Shown piece by piece: positions 15,978 through 24,821 of a stretch of DNA of 59,931 nt. Location: assembly GCA_904502095.1 (NCBI GenBank), contig CAJGDG010000004.1:1-59931 (forward strand), read 5' to 3'. This DNA is from an uncultured Alphaproteobacteria bacterium (GTDB lineage Bacteria > Pseudomonadota > Alphaproteobacteria > Rs-D84). Each line of letters opens with the position of its first letter. The stretch's first letter is position 1. The notes under the pieces were generated by a model. The model saw only the letters and a program-made list of their open reading frames with translations. It ran no database searches and was not told the DNA's origin. Both the position numbers and the translations under genes were made by a program.

Positions 15978-16092
15978 AGCCACCGCCAAAGCGCGTGTGA
16001 CCATTATTTAATAATAATTATTGTTGTTTGTTTCATGACACAAAGACTACACCATAAAAATATAAATTGCAAGTCTTCTTAGAAAGAAAAAG

Positions 16093-16114
16093 GTTGACAA
16101 ATTTTATTTTTATA
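16093..16114 (+). promoter_or_regulatory. Probable promoter of the 66-aa Cys-rich gene
   Basis: TTGACA (consensus -35) is followed after 16 bases by a weaker TACATT. An AGAGG ribosome-binding site and the ATG at 16142 lie downstream. Confidence 0.5.
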
Positions 16115-16141
16115 TTACATTTGTCGCCAAAGAGGTAAAAA

Positions 16142-16342
16142 ATGATAAAAAAGTATTGCAAAGCCATAACAAAAAAGTGTCCTTTTGCACAAGAAGACGC
16201 TACATGTGGTGATTCTGCGTGTAATTGCAAGTATATGATGTTTGTTCAGGTAAACGACGCAGAAAGTTTGATTTTGGAATACCTGAAAAAGGTTGCAATT
16301 CAAAACAAGAAAATATTATCCCAACTTCAAAAGACAAAATAA
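16142..16342 (+). CDS. Small Cys-rich hypothetical protein, 66 aa
   Basis: I do not recognise this family. The 66-residue protein has five Cys in its first 30 residues (C6, C13, C22, C27, C29; pattern YC-x6-C-x8-C-x4-C-x-C), then a charged helix (about 38-66) ending in Lys-rich sequence. The Cys cluster suggests metal binding or a small Fe-S or zinc fold (inference). Support for a real gene: a -35 TTGACA, an AGAGG ribosome-binding site, a clean stop and a strong terminator four bases later. It faces away from ileS and towards the minus-strand tRNA-Thr. Confidence 0.65.
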   Translation: MIKKYCKAITKKCPFAQEDATCGDSACNCKYMMFVQVNDAESLILEYLKKVAIQNKKILSQLQKTK

Positions 16343-16346
16343 AAAT

Positions 16347-16369
16347 ACCGCCCCAATTGGGCGGTTTTT
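16347..16369 (+). terminator. Terminator of the Cys-rich small gene
   Basis: ACCGCCC / GGGCGGT with a CAATT loop and a T run, just after the stop codon. Confidence 0.85.
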
Positions 16370-16373
16370 ATAA

Positions 16374-16449
16374 TGGTGCCGGTAATAGGACTTGAACCTA
16401 CGACCCCCTCATTACGAATGAGATGCTCTACCAGCTGAGCTATACCGGC
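16374..16449 (-). tRNA. tRNA-Thr (CGT)
   Basis: On the minus strand acceptor GCCGGTA / TACCGGC, D-arm GCTCAGCTGGTAGAGC, anticodon loop TTCGTAA (anticodon CGT) and T-arm GTAGG-TTCAAGT-CCTAT fold into a complete cloverleaf. The discriminator A and CCA are encoded. Confidence 0.95.
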
Positions 16450-16496
16450 ATTGCTCTGTACTATAAGTCATAATAAAAACAAATTCCATATATTTT

Positions 16497-18140
16497 TTAT
16501 GATTTTATTTTACGCATAACAACCATAATACCTGCTGGTGTCATGCCCGATATGCGTGACAGGTCTGCGATATTTTCAGGGCGTGTAGCGTTTAGTTTTT
16601 CAATTAATTCATTGGTCAGTCCCGGCAAATTATCGTATTTAAAATCAGCTGGAATTTTTAAATTTGCATCACGCTTGTATGCTGCGATTTCCCGTTCGTT
16701 GCGTGCGATATAGCCTGCATAGAATTTATCGTTTTGCTCAATAATATCTTTTTTCAGATTGTATATTTTTTCATACCATTGCTGGCTGCATAAGCCCAGT
16801 TCGACGCCTGTTTTCCCCAGTCGTGCGATTGCATTATCGCATCGCAACGACAGTCTATATTCAGCGCGCGATGTGAACATACGATATGGCTCATCAACCC
16901 CCAGTGTGGTTATATCGTCAATTAAAACACCAATCATCGCGTTTGTTCTGTCTAAAATTAACGGTTCAATCCCTAACGCATATGCTGCAGCATTTGCACC
17001 AGCAACCAGACCCTGGGCGGCAGCTTCTTCGTATCCAGATGTGCCATTAATTTGTCCCGCAAAGAACAAGTATGGTAAATCTTTGGATTGTAATTTGTCG
17101 TTCAATGCGCGCGCATCAATTGCGTCATATTCGATTGCGTATCCATATCGAACAATCTGTGCGTTTTCCAGCCCCGGAATTGTGCGAATCCACTTGTCTT
17201 GGGTGTCTGCGCCAAAGCTGGTTGATATACCATTGGGATAAATTAAATCGCTGTTGTACCCTTCGGGTTCCAAGAATACATGATGCGATGTATGTTCTGG
17301 AAATCGCATAACTTTATCTTCCAGACTGGGGCAATAACGGGGGCCAGTGCCGATGATATCGCCATTATACATAGGTGCATTTTTTATATTTTCACGAATT
17401 ACATTATGGGTGTTTTCTGTTGTGTGTGTGATATAGCAAACACTGTCGTAATTGTTGTTTTCGTCACCATCTGCGAACCAGTCGTGCGGTCTATCGCCCG
17501 GCTGAATTTCACATACAGAAAAATCAATAGAATCCTTTTTAATTCGTGCAGGTGTTCCTGTTTTTAGACGCAAAATTTTAAAGCCATTTTCAGCCAAGAT
17601 ATTCGAAATATTTTTATCGTTATCTTGATATGTTCCGTTGTCTTGCAAGCGTCCAGACGGTATTTTTTCGGTGCCGCGCGTCACAACACCTTGTAAAAAA
17701 GTACCAGTTGTAAAGACAATAGATTTAGTAATGTATTTATCATTAATAGTTTTGCTTTTTATATCCAGTGTTTCAACTTTTTCGAATACGGTTTCCAGAT
17801 TGTTATATTCAGACAAAATATCTACAACAGCATTGTGATATAAATCGCGGTCAATCTGTGCGCGCAGTGCCTGGGTTGCGGCGCCGTGTGTCGCGTTCAG
17901 TGTGCGCCAATGTATCCCAGACCTGTCGGCGGCGCGCCCCATAACCCCGCCCAGCGCTGTTATTTCTGCAACCATTTGTGATTTGCCGGGACCGCCAATA
18001 CTTGGGTTGCAAGACAGTGCGCCTAAGTCAGATAAACTTTGTGTTAACAACAGTGTTTTTGCACCACGCCGCGCAGCAGCTGCTGCTGCCTCGACCCCTG
18101 CGTGTCCACCACCAATAACAATTACATCAAATTCGCGCAT
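16497..18140 (-). CDS. mnmG: tRNA U34 carboxymethylaminomethyl-modifying enzyme MnmG
   Basis: MnmG (GidA) is the FAD-dependent partner of MnmE in making cmnm5U34 in tRNAs. The N-terminal FAD-binding motif is VIGGGHAGVEAA, followed by LSCNPSIGGPGKSQMVAE and NATHGAATQALRAQIDR. FFAGQINGTSGYEEAAAQGL and VDEPYRMFTSRAEYRL are intact, and the C-terminus ends in the family pattern LSRISGMTPAGIMVVM. The start at 18140 overlaps the fabG stop as ATGA. The protein has 547 residues against about 620-630 usually. The missing part lies between the FTSRAEYRL domain and the C-terminal helices. Confidence 0.93.
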   Translation of the reverse strand: MREFDVIVIGGGHAGVEAAAAAARRGAKTLLLTQSLSDLGALSCNPSIGGPGKSQMVAEITALGGVMGRAADRSGIHWRTLNATHGAATQALRAQIDRDLYHNAVVDILSEYNNLETVFEKVETLDIKSKTINDKYITKSIVFTTGTFLQGVVTRGTEKIPSGRLQDNGTYQDNDKNISNILAENGFKILRLKTGTPARIKKDSIDFSVCEIQPGDRPHDWFADGDENNNYDSVCYITHTTENTHNVIRENIKNAPMYNGDIIGTGPRYCPSLEDKVMRFPEHTSHHVFLEPEGYNSDLIYPNGISTSFGADTQDKWIRTIPGLENAQIVRYGYAIEYDAIDARALNDKLQSKDLPYLFFAGQINGTSGYEEAAAQGLVAGANAAAYALGIEPLILDRTNAMIGVLIDDITTLGVDEPYRMFTSRAEYRLSLRCDNAIARLGKTGVELGLCSQQWYEKIYNLKKDIIEQNDKFYAGYIARNEREIAAYKRDANLKIPADFKYDNLPGLTNELIEKLNATRPENIADLSRISGMTPAGIMVVMRKIKS

Positions 18141-18868
18141 CAGAAACGACCCATACCACCATTTACATGTAAAACCTGGCCGTTGATATAAGACGCCTCT
18201 TCGCTTGCCAAGAAAACGCATGCATTTGCAATATCTTCTGGTTCGCCAAATCGTCCGGCTGGAATTTGTGCCAAATATGTCTTTTTTAATTCTTCTGGCA
18301 AAACATCGGTCATAGGTGTTTTTATAAAACCTGGCGCAATTGCATTTGCTGTAATCCCGCGTGATGCGACTTCGGCTGCGATTGATTTTGTCATTGCAAT
18401 CATACCGCCTTTGGATGCTGCATAATTTGCCTGACCTGCGCCACCGATAACGCCGATAATAGACGCCATATTAATAATACGACCATATCTGTTTTTCATC
18501 ATAGGCATAATTGCAGCACGGCACATTTTAAAGCATGAACGCAAGTTTGTGTTAATCACATCTTCAAATTGTTCGTCGCTCATACGCATTAATAAAGTAT
18601 CTTTTGTGATACCTGCGTTGTTGATTAAAATATCGATTTTTCCGGCTTTTTCGATTGTTTCCATAATCAATTCGACGGCACCCCCTTCGGTTGCCAAATC
18701 GCATGGAATTTTAATATAATCATCACCAAATTCAGCGTCCAGTTTTGCGATATTGCGACCAGAAACAACGACTGTTGCGCCAGCCTGTTTCATTTTTTTT
18801 GCAATTGCGCACCCAATACCGCCTGTGGCACCTGTGATTAATGCAACGCGTCCTGTTAAATCAAACAT
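18140..18868 (-). CDS. fabG: 3-oxoacyl-ACP reductase
   Basis: FabG is the NADPH-dependent beta-ketoacyl-ACP reductase of type II fatty acid synthesis. This short-chain dehydrogenase of 242 residues has the cofactor motif TGATGGIG (12-19), NNAG (83-86) and the catalytic set S136, Y149 and K153 (YAASK), with the C-terminal YINGQVLHVNGGM typical of FabG. It starts one base after the fabD stop and overlaps mnmG by ATGA, so fabD-fabG-mnmG form one operon. Confidence 0.96.
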   Translation of the reverse strand: MFDLTGRVALITGATGGIGCAIAKKMKQAGATVVVSGRNIAKLDAEFGDDYIKIPCDLATEGGAVELIMETIEKAGKIDILINNAGITKDTLLMRMSDEQFEDVINTNLRSCFKMCRAAIMPMMKNRYGRIINMASIIGVIGGAGQANYAASKGGMIAMTKSIAAEVASRGITANAIAPGFIKTPMTDVLPEELKKTYLAQIPAGRFGEPEDIANACVFLASEEASYINGQVLHVNGGMGRF

Positions 18869-18869
18869 C

Positions 18870-19745
18870 TTATATCTCCAATTTTTTTGCTGTTATTTTA
18901 TCTGTAATGCGTGAACATAATCCTGTCAGAACAGAACCTGGTCCGACTTCTATCATTTCTGTAATGCCCAGTTCTGCCATATTCAAAACGCTTTCACGCC
19001 AACGCACACCGTGTGTCATTTGATACACCAACGCGTTTTTAATTTCGTTTACATCCGTCAGTGGTGTACATGTTTTGTTTGAAATTAATGGTACAGATGG
19101 TGTTTTTATATTAACAGATTCTAATGCTTTTGCCATTGCATCTGCGGCAGGTTGTTGAATTCTGCAATGTACAGGCACAGACAATGCCAATGGCATTGCG
19201 CGTTTGGCGCCCTGCTCTTTGGCGGCAGCCATAGCAGATTCCACTGCTTCTTTTGCACCAGAAATCACAACCTGACCTGTGCTGTTATCGTTTGCGACAT
19301 CGCATCCATTTTCATCACAGATTTTACGCAGCGCCTCAATATCCATACCCAAAACTACTGCGGTTAATCCGTGACCAACCGGTACGGCCGTCTGCATTGC
19401 GTTTCCGCGTGCGCGCAGTAATTTTGCGGCGTCCCCAACGCTTAATGCGCCGGCGGCACACAGCGCCGTATATTCACCCAAAGAATGCCCCGCAACAAAT
19501 TCGGGTAATGACACACCGCTGGCACGCAGCATTGCGATAGATGTTGCCATAATAGCAGGCTGAACATTTGCGGTTAATGTCAATGTTTCTGCAGGGCCAT
19601 TAAAAATAATATCTGACAATTTTTCACCCAATGCGGAATCAACTTCGTCAAAGACAGCGCGCGCTGCGGCGTTTGATTCATATAAATCTTTTCCCATACC
19701 AACGGATTGTGCCCCTTGGCCTGGGAATACAAAAATAGATGCCAT
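18870..19745 (-). CDS. fabD: Malonyl-CoA:ACP transacylase
   Basis: FabD loads malonyl groups from CoA onto acyl carrier protein, supplying extender units for fatty acid synthesis. The 291-residue protein shows FVFPGQGAQSVGMG, the nucleophile Ser88 in GHSLGEY, and the catalytic His region LSVPVHCRIQQPA. It is of normal length. It is first in the fabD-fabG-mnmG run. Confidence 0.96.
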   Translation of the reverse strand: MASIFVFPGQGAQSVGMGKDLYESNAAARAVFDEVDSALGEKLSDIIFNGPAETLTLTANVQPAIMATSIAMLRASGVSLPEFVAGHSLGEYTALCAAGALSVGDAAKLLRARGNAMQTAVPVGHGLTAVVLGMDIEALRKICDENGCDVANDNSTGQVVISGAKEAVESAMAAAKEQGAKRAMPLALSVPVHCRIQQPAADAMAKALESVNIKTPSVPLISNKTCTPLTDVNEIKNALVYQMTHGVRWRESVLNMAELGITEMIEVGPGSVLTGLCSRITDKITAKKLEI

Positions 19746-19828
19746 GTTTATACCTTTGTTTTTGACATTATAGACGAAAATTCCCCAATCGCAAATATAT
19801 AATGGCTGTCAATAGGCAGTAAGGGTGT

Positions 19829-20371
19829 TTATATTTTTCTGATACTGAATTCACAGCCGCAATAATTTTGGCGATAAAAATCTGATTCGCGATTTATTTT
19901 TACGCGCAGTTCCTCATCCCATTTTATCGGCATATATTGAACATCATCTGTGCATACGCTTTGTGCAGCAACATCAACCTGAGATTGGTCTTTGTGGCGC
20001 GATACGCCCAAAACGCTGGCGATGGCATTGTATCCATTTTCGCGCGCAAATTTTACCGCGCGCTTGAATCTGTATTCAAAGCATAAACTGCAACGCGGAC
20101 CGCGTTCTGGGGCTGTTTCATATCCACGAACGGCGTCACGCCATGCTTCGTGGTCGTATTCTAAAACCGCGTATTCCGCGCCCAATTTTTTACAGTATTT
20201 TATTTGCTCCGCCATACGCTTGGTGTATTCTGATTCTGGAAAAATATTAGGGTTGTAAAACAAAACTATAAAATCAGACACACCATCGATTTTATTCTTT
20301 GCCAACTGTTCAATCGCGCCCGACGAACACGGTGCACAACAAGAAATTAAAACAACGCGTGTGTCTGACAT
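19829..20371 (-). CDS. queH: Epoxyqueuosine reductase QueH
   Basis: QueH is the iron-sulfur epoxyqueuosine reductase, unrelated to QueG, that completes queuosine synthesis in tRNA. The 180-residue protein has all the Cys signatures: LISCCAPCS near the N-terminus, ERGPRCSLCFEYR in the middle and NYCGCEFS near the C-terminus, with ASVLGVSRHKDQSQV between. I chose the ATG at 20371 (MSDTRVVLI), one base after the metG stop. A TTG seven codons earlier would overlap metG. It probably shares the metG transcript. Confidence 0.92.
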   Translation of the reverse strand: MSDTRVVLISCCAPCSSGAIEQLAKNKIDGVSDFIVLFYNPNIFPESEYTKRMAEQIKYCKKLGAEYAVLEYDHEAWRDAVRGYETAPERGPRCSLCFEYRFKRAVKFARENGYNAIASVLGVSRHKDQSQVDVAAQSVCTDDVQYMPIKWDEELRVKINRESDFYRQNYCGCEFSIRKI

Positions 20372-20372
20372 T

Positions 20373-22361
20373 TTACTTGTATTCTTCGCCAATATTGTGT
20401 TCTGGGCTTAATTCGACAATTCCGGAATCATCGTTGCCAATACCTAATTCTGCGGCGCTGCACATCATGCCAAATGATTCAACACCTGCGACTGTGCGCT
20501 GGGCCAGGGGCTTTTTAGATATTGGTAATTTTGAACCCACAGGCGCTAATACACCGCGCAGCCCAATACGCACATTTGGTGCGCCACATACAATTTGTAC
20601 ATTTTCATCAGCACCATAATTTACAGACAAAATATGTAAATCTTCGCGCGTTGGATGATTTTTTACTTCAACAATTTCCGCAACAACGGGCTTTGGTGTG
20701 TTGTTTGTTTTCTTTGTTGCGTATTTTTCAACCAGCATGGCAACAGTTTCGTCATCAATACGATTGAACAGGTTTTCTGGCACAACAAATTCAGCATTAT
20801 CTGCAACCCTGTGTTCATACTTTTCAGGCCATGATAAATCCAACGCTTTCACAAAAACATTTTGTATTTTTGATGCCGCGTCTGGAATAAATGGCGCAGA
20901 TACACGGGCAAACAAATCAATCATTTGGAAACACTCGTTTAAAACGGCCCCTGCGCGCGCAGTGTCGCCACTTTTTACCAACGCCCATGGCTCCATTTTT
21001 GTCATATATTCATTTGCAATCGAATACAGTCCACGCAAAGCCGCAATAGATTTACGAAATTCGCATGCATCCAGCGCATCTGTTAACTCGCTTATTTTTT
21101 CGTTTATTTGTGATTCCAGTTCTGAATCAAGGTCACCAGACGCAGGAACCGTATTACCAAAATTCTTTTGTGTTAATTTGCAAACACGTGATACAAAGTT
21201 GCCCAACATTCCGTTTAAATCTTTGTTTACAACATCTGCAAATCGTGCAATTGTAAAATCAGTATCATCTGTTTCAGGCGCAGACGCCAACAAAGCGTAA
21301 CGCCAGTAATCTGCCGGTGCAATTGTGATAGCGTCGTTTAAAAAGATTCCGCGATTTTGCGATTTTGAAAATTTGCCGCCTTCAAAATTCAAAAAGTTCA
21401 TACCCTTTAACATGTCTACTGTTTTCCAGTTGTCGTTCATTGCCAATTGTTGTTCTGGGAAAAATACAGAGTGGAATTTTACATTGTCTTTACCCATAAA
21501 TTGTGCATAGTGCGCGTTTGGATTTTTCCACCAATCTGCCCAATTTTCGTTCGCTGCCTGAGAAATAGAAACATATCCCCATGGCGCATCAAACCAAACA
21601 TAGAAAACTTTGTTTTCATATCCTGGCTTATTCACAGGAATTCCCCACTTTAAATCACGGGTAATAGATGTGTCGCGCAATCCTTCGTTTGCCCAACCGC
21701 GTGCAATTGCCGCTGCAGATTTAGACCATTTTGGTGCGTGTTCAGACAACCACTGCTTCCAAATATTTTCTATTTTTGATGCCAAAAAGAACAGGTTTTT
21801 TGTTGGTCTGTTTTCGATGTTTGTACTATTTGAAATGGTGCTGCGCGGATTTAACAATTCGGTTGCTTCGTATGTTGCACTGCAATTATCGCATTGGTCC
21901 CCGCGTGCATTTTCATAGCCACATTTTGGACAGGTGCCCACCAATTGACGGTCGGCCAAAAACATATCGTCATCAACAGAAAACGGTTGGATTGTTTCGC
22001 GTTCTTCTATTAACCCTTGTTCATCCAGACGCGTAAATAATTCATGAATCAATTTTTCTTGCTTTTCTGTATGTGTGCGACCATACAAATCAAAAGACAA
22101 GTCAAAATCTTTTACTGCCTGTAAATGTTTATTGTAATATTTGTTGTTATATTCGATAACGGGCAAACCTTCGGATGCGGCGCCAACAATCGCAGGTGTT
22201 CCATGTTCATCTGCGCCACATACATACAAAACATCGCGACCGCGCGCACGGCAAAAACGCGCATAAACATCGGATGGTAAATAGCAGCCAACCAAATGCC
22301 CCAGATGCAGTTCGCCATTAACATACGGTAGTGCAGATGTAATTAAATATTTGTTTGCCAT
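20373..22361 (-). CDS. metG: Methionine--tRNA ligase
   Basis: MetG charges initiator and elongator tRNA-Met. The 662-residue protein has the HIGH motif region YVNGELHLGHLVGCY, a zinc knuckle CPKCGYENARGDQCDNC, the KMSKS variant KFSKSQNRG and a C-terminal EMAP-II-like tRNA-binding/dimerisation domain (about 560-662, with HILSVNYG and VCGAPNVRIGLRGVLAPVG). The start at 22361 has an AAAGGAAA ribosome-binding site. The longer frame to 22406 begins without one. It lies directly upstream of queH. Confidence 0.96.
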   Translation of the reverse strand: MANKYLITSALPYVNGELHLGHLVGCYLPSDVYARFCRARGRDVLYVCGADEHGTPAIVGAASEGLPVIEYNNKYYNKHLQAVKDFDLSFDLYGRTHTEKQEKLIHELFTRLDEQGLIEERETIQPFSVDDDMFLADRQLVGTCPKCGYENARGDQCDNCSATYEATELLNPRSTISNSTNIENRPTKNLFFLASKIENIWKQWLSEHAPKWSKSAAAIARGWANEGLRDTSITRDLKWGIPVNKPGYENKVFYVWFDAPWGYVSISQAANENWADWWKNPNAHYAQFMGKDNVKFHSVFFPEQQLAMNDNWKTVDMLKGMNFLNFEGGKFSKSQNRGIFLNDAITIAPADYWRYALLASAPETDDTDFTIARFADVVNKDLNGMLGNFVSRVCKLTQKNFGNTVPASGDLDSELESQINEKISELTDALDACEFRKSIAALRGLYSIANEYMTKMEPWALVKSGDTARAGAVLNECFQMIDLFARVSAPFIPDAASKIQNVFVKALDLSWPEKYEHRVADNAEFVVPENLFNRIDDETVAMLVEKYATKKTNNTPKPVVAEIVEVKNHPTREDLHILSVNYGADENVQIVCGAPNVRIGLRGVLAPVGSKLPISKKPLAQRTVAGVESFGMMCSAAELGIGNDDSGIVELSPEHNIGEEYK

Positions 22362-22488
22362 TTTATCGTTTCCTTTTGCCTGTGTTTTTAAAAAAATAGA
22401 CGCCAACGGGGGCGTCTAGATGATTCCCGTTGATTGTTTTCTAAGATTAAATTTGCATTCGCATCATTTTTTATTTTTTCCTAAATCG

Positions 22489-22565
22489 TGGTGGGTGGTA
22501 TTGGACTCGAACCAACGACCTTTACGATGTCAACGTAACGCTCTAACCAACTGAGCTAACCACCC
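22489..22565 (-). tRNA. tRNA-Val (GAC)
   Basis: On the minus strand GGGTGGT / ACCACCC acceptor, D-arm GCTCAGTTGGTTAGAGC, anticodon loop TTGACAT (anticodon GAC), T-arm GTTGG-TTCGAGT-CCAAT and an encoded CCA form a complete tRNA. Confidence 0.95.
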
Positions 22566-22576
22566 AAAAGCTTATA

Positions 22577-22651
22577 CGGGGTGCCATGTCCAGAAACCAA
22601 CGACCTTTACGATGTTAACGTAACGCGGCTTCCCAACTGAGCTAACCACCC
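22577..22651 (-). pseudogene. Decayed tRNA-Val copy (anticodon AAC)
   Basis: Eleven bases upstream of tRNA-Val(GAC) lies a second copy. It keeps GGGTGGTTAGCTCAGTTGG and the whole anticodon arm (TTACG-TTAACAT-CGTAA, anticodon AAC), but the T-loop TTCGA motif is lost, the T-stem does not pair, the acceptor 3' arm is degenerate (GGCACCCC) and no CCA follows. It reads as a tandem duplicate turned pseudogene, or a tRNA-like RNA element. Confidence 0.75.
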
Positions 22652-22705
22652 ATTGCGACAAAGATTATAACAAAGAAAAACCAAATTGCAAATATTTAAT
22701 AAAAG

Positions 22706-22737
22706 ATAAAAAAAGACCGGCATTTGCCGGCTTTTTT
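22706..22737 (-). terminator. CCGGC-type terminator after accC
   Basis: A CCGGC...GCCGG hairpin with A and T runs lies directly after the accC stop in the minus direction. Confidence 0.8.
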
Positions 22738-24082
22738 AGTCTTTTTTCAAGAATTCTTCCAACCAATGATTGTCAAAATTCAGTTGTTTTACATCTTTGT
22801 TGTTTAACAACTTTTTTTGCAAAGGCAATGTTGTTTTTACACCTTCTATAACAAATTCATCCAGTGCGCGTGTCGCACGCATAATACACGCAGGTCTGTT
22901 TTGTGCATGAACGATTAATTTTGCAATCATAGAATCGTATGTTGGTGGAATTGTGTATCCTGTGTAAACAGCGCTGTCGACACGAACGCCTAATCCGCCT
23001 GATGGCGCATACAGTGTAATTTTCCCAGGGTTTGGAATAAATGTTTCTGGGTCTTCGGCATTGACGCGGAATTCAATTGCATGACCGTTTGGAATCACAT
23101 TAGATTGTGTATATCCCAACTTTTCGCCGGCCGCTATTCTGATTTGTTCGCGAACTAAATCAACGCCATAAACCATTTCTGTCACAGGATGTTCAACCTG
23201 TAATCTGGTATTCATTTCCAAGAAATAGAATTTGCCGTCTTCAAACATAAATTCAAAAGTGCCGGCATTTGTATAGCCCATTTTTTTTGCGGCGTTTTTA
23301 CAAACTTCTATCATATCGTCGCGTTGTTTTTGTGACAATATAGCCGCTGGGCATTCTTCCATAACCTTTTGATTGCGTCTTTGCAGTGAACAATCGCGTT
23401 CCCCGAACACAACGACATTTCCGTGTTTGTCACCCAGAATTTGGAATTCGATATGTCTGGGGTGCAACAATAACTTTTCCATATACAGCGTATCATCACC
23501 AAACGCAGAAAGTGCTTCGTTTTTGGTTAATTGATATGCCTCTGCCATCTCGCTTTCGTTTATAACGGGGCGCATACCACGACCGCCACCCCCAGCAGAC
23601 GCTTTTAACATAACGGGATACCCGATTTCTTTGGCAACATCCAGTGCGTGATCTAATGATTTTAATTCGCCATCAGACCCCGGTACAACAGGTAATCCAC
23701 ACTCAACAGCTGTTTTCTTTGCGTTAACTTTGTCGCCCATTTTACGAATCATATCTGGTGATGGGCCAACCCAAATCATATCATGTGTTTCAACCTTGTG
23801 CGCAAAGTCTGCGCGTTCAGATAAAAAACCGTACCCAGGATGAATTGCGTCTGCGTTTGTTAATAATGCTGCGGTTAAGATTGCGGATTCGTTTAAATAA
23901 GAATCTTTTGCCGGCGCAGGTCCAATACAAACAGATTCATCTGCCAGTTGAACATGCATTGCATCCCTGTCTGCTGTGGAATACACAGCAACGGTTCGAA
24001 TTCCCATATCGCGACATGCGCGAATTATACGCAGTGCAATTTCACCGCGATTTGCAATCAAGACTTTTTTTATTTGTGGCAT
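22736..24082 (-). CDS. accC: Biotin carboxylase subunit of acetyl-CoA carboxylase
   Basis: AccC carboxylates the biotin on AccB using ATP and bicarbonate, the first step of malonyl-CoA synthesis. The 448-residue ATP-grasp enzyme shows KVLIANRGEIALRIIRA at the start, the Gly-rich ATP loop ASAGGGGRGM, MEKLLLHPRHIEFQILGD, CSLQRRNQKVMEE and MNTRLQVEHPVTE. The start is taken as the ATG at 24082, one base after the accB stop. The accB-accC order and coupling are typical. Its product feeds FabD, encoded about 4 kb away. Confidence 0.97.
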   Translation of the reverse strand: MPQIKKVLIANRGEIALRIIRACRDMGIRTVAVYSTADRDAMHVQLADESVCIGPAPAKDSYLNESAILTAALLTNADAIHPGYGFLSERADFAHKVETHDMIWVGPSPDMIRKMGDKVNAKKTAVECGLPVVPGSDGELKSLDHALDVAKEIGYPVMLKASAGGGGRGMRPVINESEMAEAYQLTKNEALSAFGDDTLYMEKLLLHPRHIEFQILGDKHGNVVVFGERDCSLQRRNQKVMEECPAAILSQKQRDDMIEVCKNAAKKMGYTNAGTFEFMFEDGKFYFLEMNTRLQVEHPVTEMVYGVDLVREQIRIAAGEKLGYTQSNVIPNGHAIEFRVNAEDPETFIPNPGKITLYAPSGGLGVRVDSAVYTGYTIPPTYDSMIAKLIVHAQNRPACIMRATRALDEFVIEGVKTTLPLQKKLLNNKDVKQLNFDNHWLEEFLKKD

Positions 24083-24083
24083 A

Positions 24084-24518
24084 TTATTCAATTACAATTA
24101 AAGGTTGATCAAATTCAACAGCGGCCCCATCTGTCACCAATATTTCTTTGACGACACCATCTTTGTCAGATTTAATAGGGTTAAATGTTTTCATCGCTTC
24201 GACCAGTGCGACAGTGTCGCCCGCTTTGACAGATGCGCCAACAGATACAAATGTTTTTGCACCCGGCTCTGGTGCCAGATAGACAACACCAACCATTGGT
24301 GATTTTAATGCGTTTGCAACAGGTTTGTTTTTTGTTTGAACGGTGTCTGTTTTTACTTCGCCACCAGCAACAGCAACAGTTGTTGCAACCTGTTGTTTAG
24401 ATAAATGAATATGTTTACGATATACGCCGAATAAAAATTGGCGTTCCAATTCCAGTTCTGTAATTCCCATATCATCCATGATTTTTGACATAGATTCAAC
24501 GGTTGCACGAAAAGACAT
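24084..24518 (-). CDS. accB: Biotin carboxyl carrier protein of acetyl-CoA carboxylase
   Basis: AccB carries the biotin that AccC carboxylates. Of 144 residues, the C-terminal 75 or so form the biotinyl domain, with the modified Lys110 in VEAMKTFNPI and the preceding SPMVGVVYLAPEPGA. The N-terminal helix and an Ala/Val/Lys-rich linker match the family. An AAAGGATC ribosome-binding site precedes the ATG. It is first in the accBC operon. Confidence 0.96.
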   Translation of the reverse strand: MSFRATVESMSKIMDDMGITELELERQFLFGVYRKHIHLSKQQVATTVAVAGGEVKTDTVQTKNKPVANALKSPMVGVVYLAPEPGAKTFVSVGASVKAGDTVALVEAMKTFNPIKSDKDGVVKEILVTDGAAVEFDQPLIVIE

Positions 24519-24582
24519 TTCTGATCCTTTGTTATAATTTCTGTCTTATACCCATAAAAGTGTAGCATATTCCCGCCCGATG

Positions 24583-24819
24583 TCAAGGCACGGGGTCATA
24601 CCCAAATCCGCCACCCGGTCTGCAACGACAAATTCTGTTTAATCCCATACGCACGCCCCGCCACACACCGTATTTTTTTATGGCTGTTTTGGTGTATTCG
24701 CTGCAAGTCGGCGTAAAGCGACATGCTGCCCTGCCCCCAAAAATTGGCGACAGCGCACGCTGATAAAAGTTTATAAAAAATACAGCGATATTCTTTGGCA
24801 AAGATAAATTTTCAGGCAT
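24583..24819 (-). CDS. yidD: Membrane protein insertion efficiency factor YidD
   Basis: YidD is a small membrane-associated protein thought to assist YidC-dependent insertion. The 78 residues contain the hallmark FYQRALSPIFGGRAACRFTPTCSEY and the C-terminal CRCRPGGGFGYDPVP. It lies two bases downstream of rnpA, the standard order. yidC does not follow here. Confidence 0.93.
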   Translation of the reverse strand: MPENLSLPKNIAVFFINFYQRALSPIFGGRAACRFTPTCSEYTKTAIKKYGVWRGVRMGLNRICRCRPGGGFGYDPVP

Positions 24820-24821
24820 TT

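Noticed and set aside
15933..16004. 24-codon N-terminal extension of IleRS
   Set aside because: The ATG at 15932 has the ribosome-binding site and matches the family start; the extension passes through a terminator-like hairpin. Kept only as a regulatory finding.
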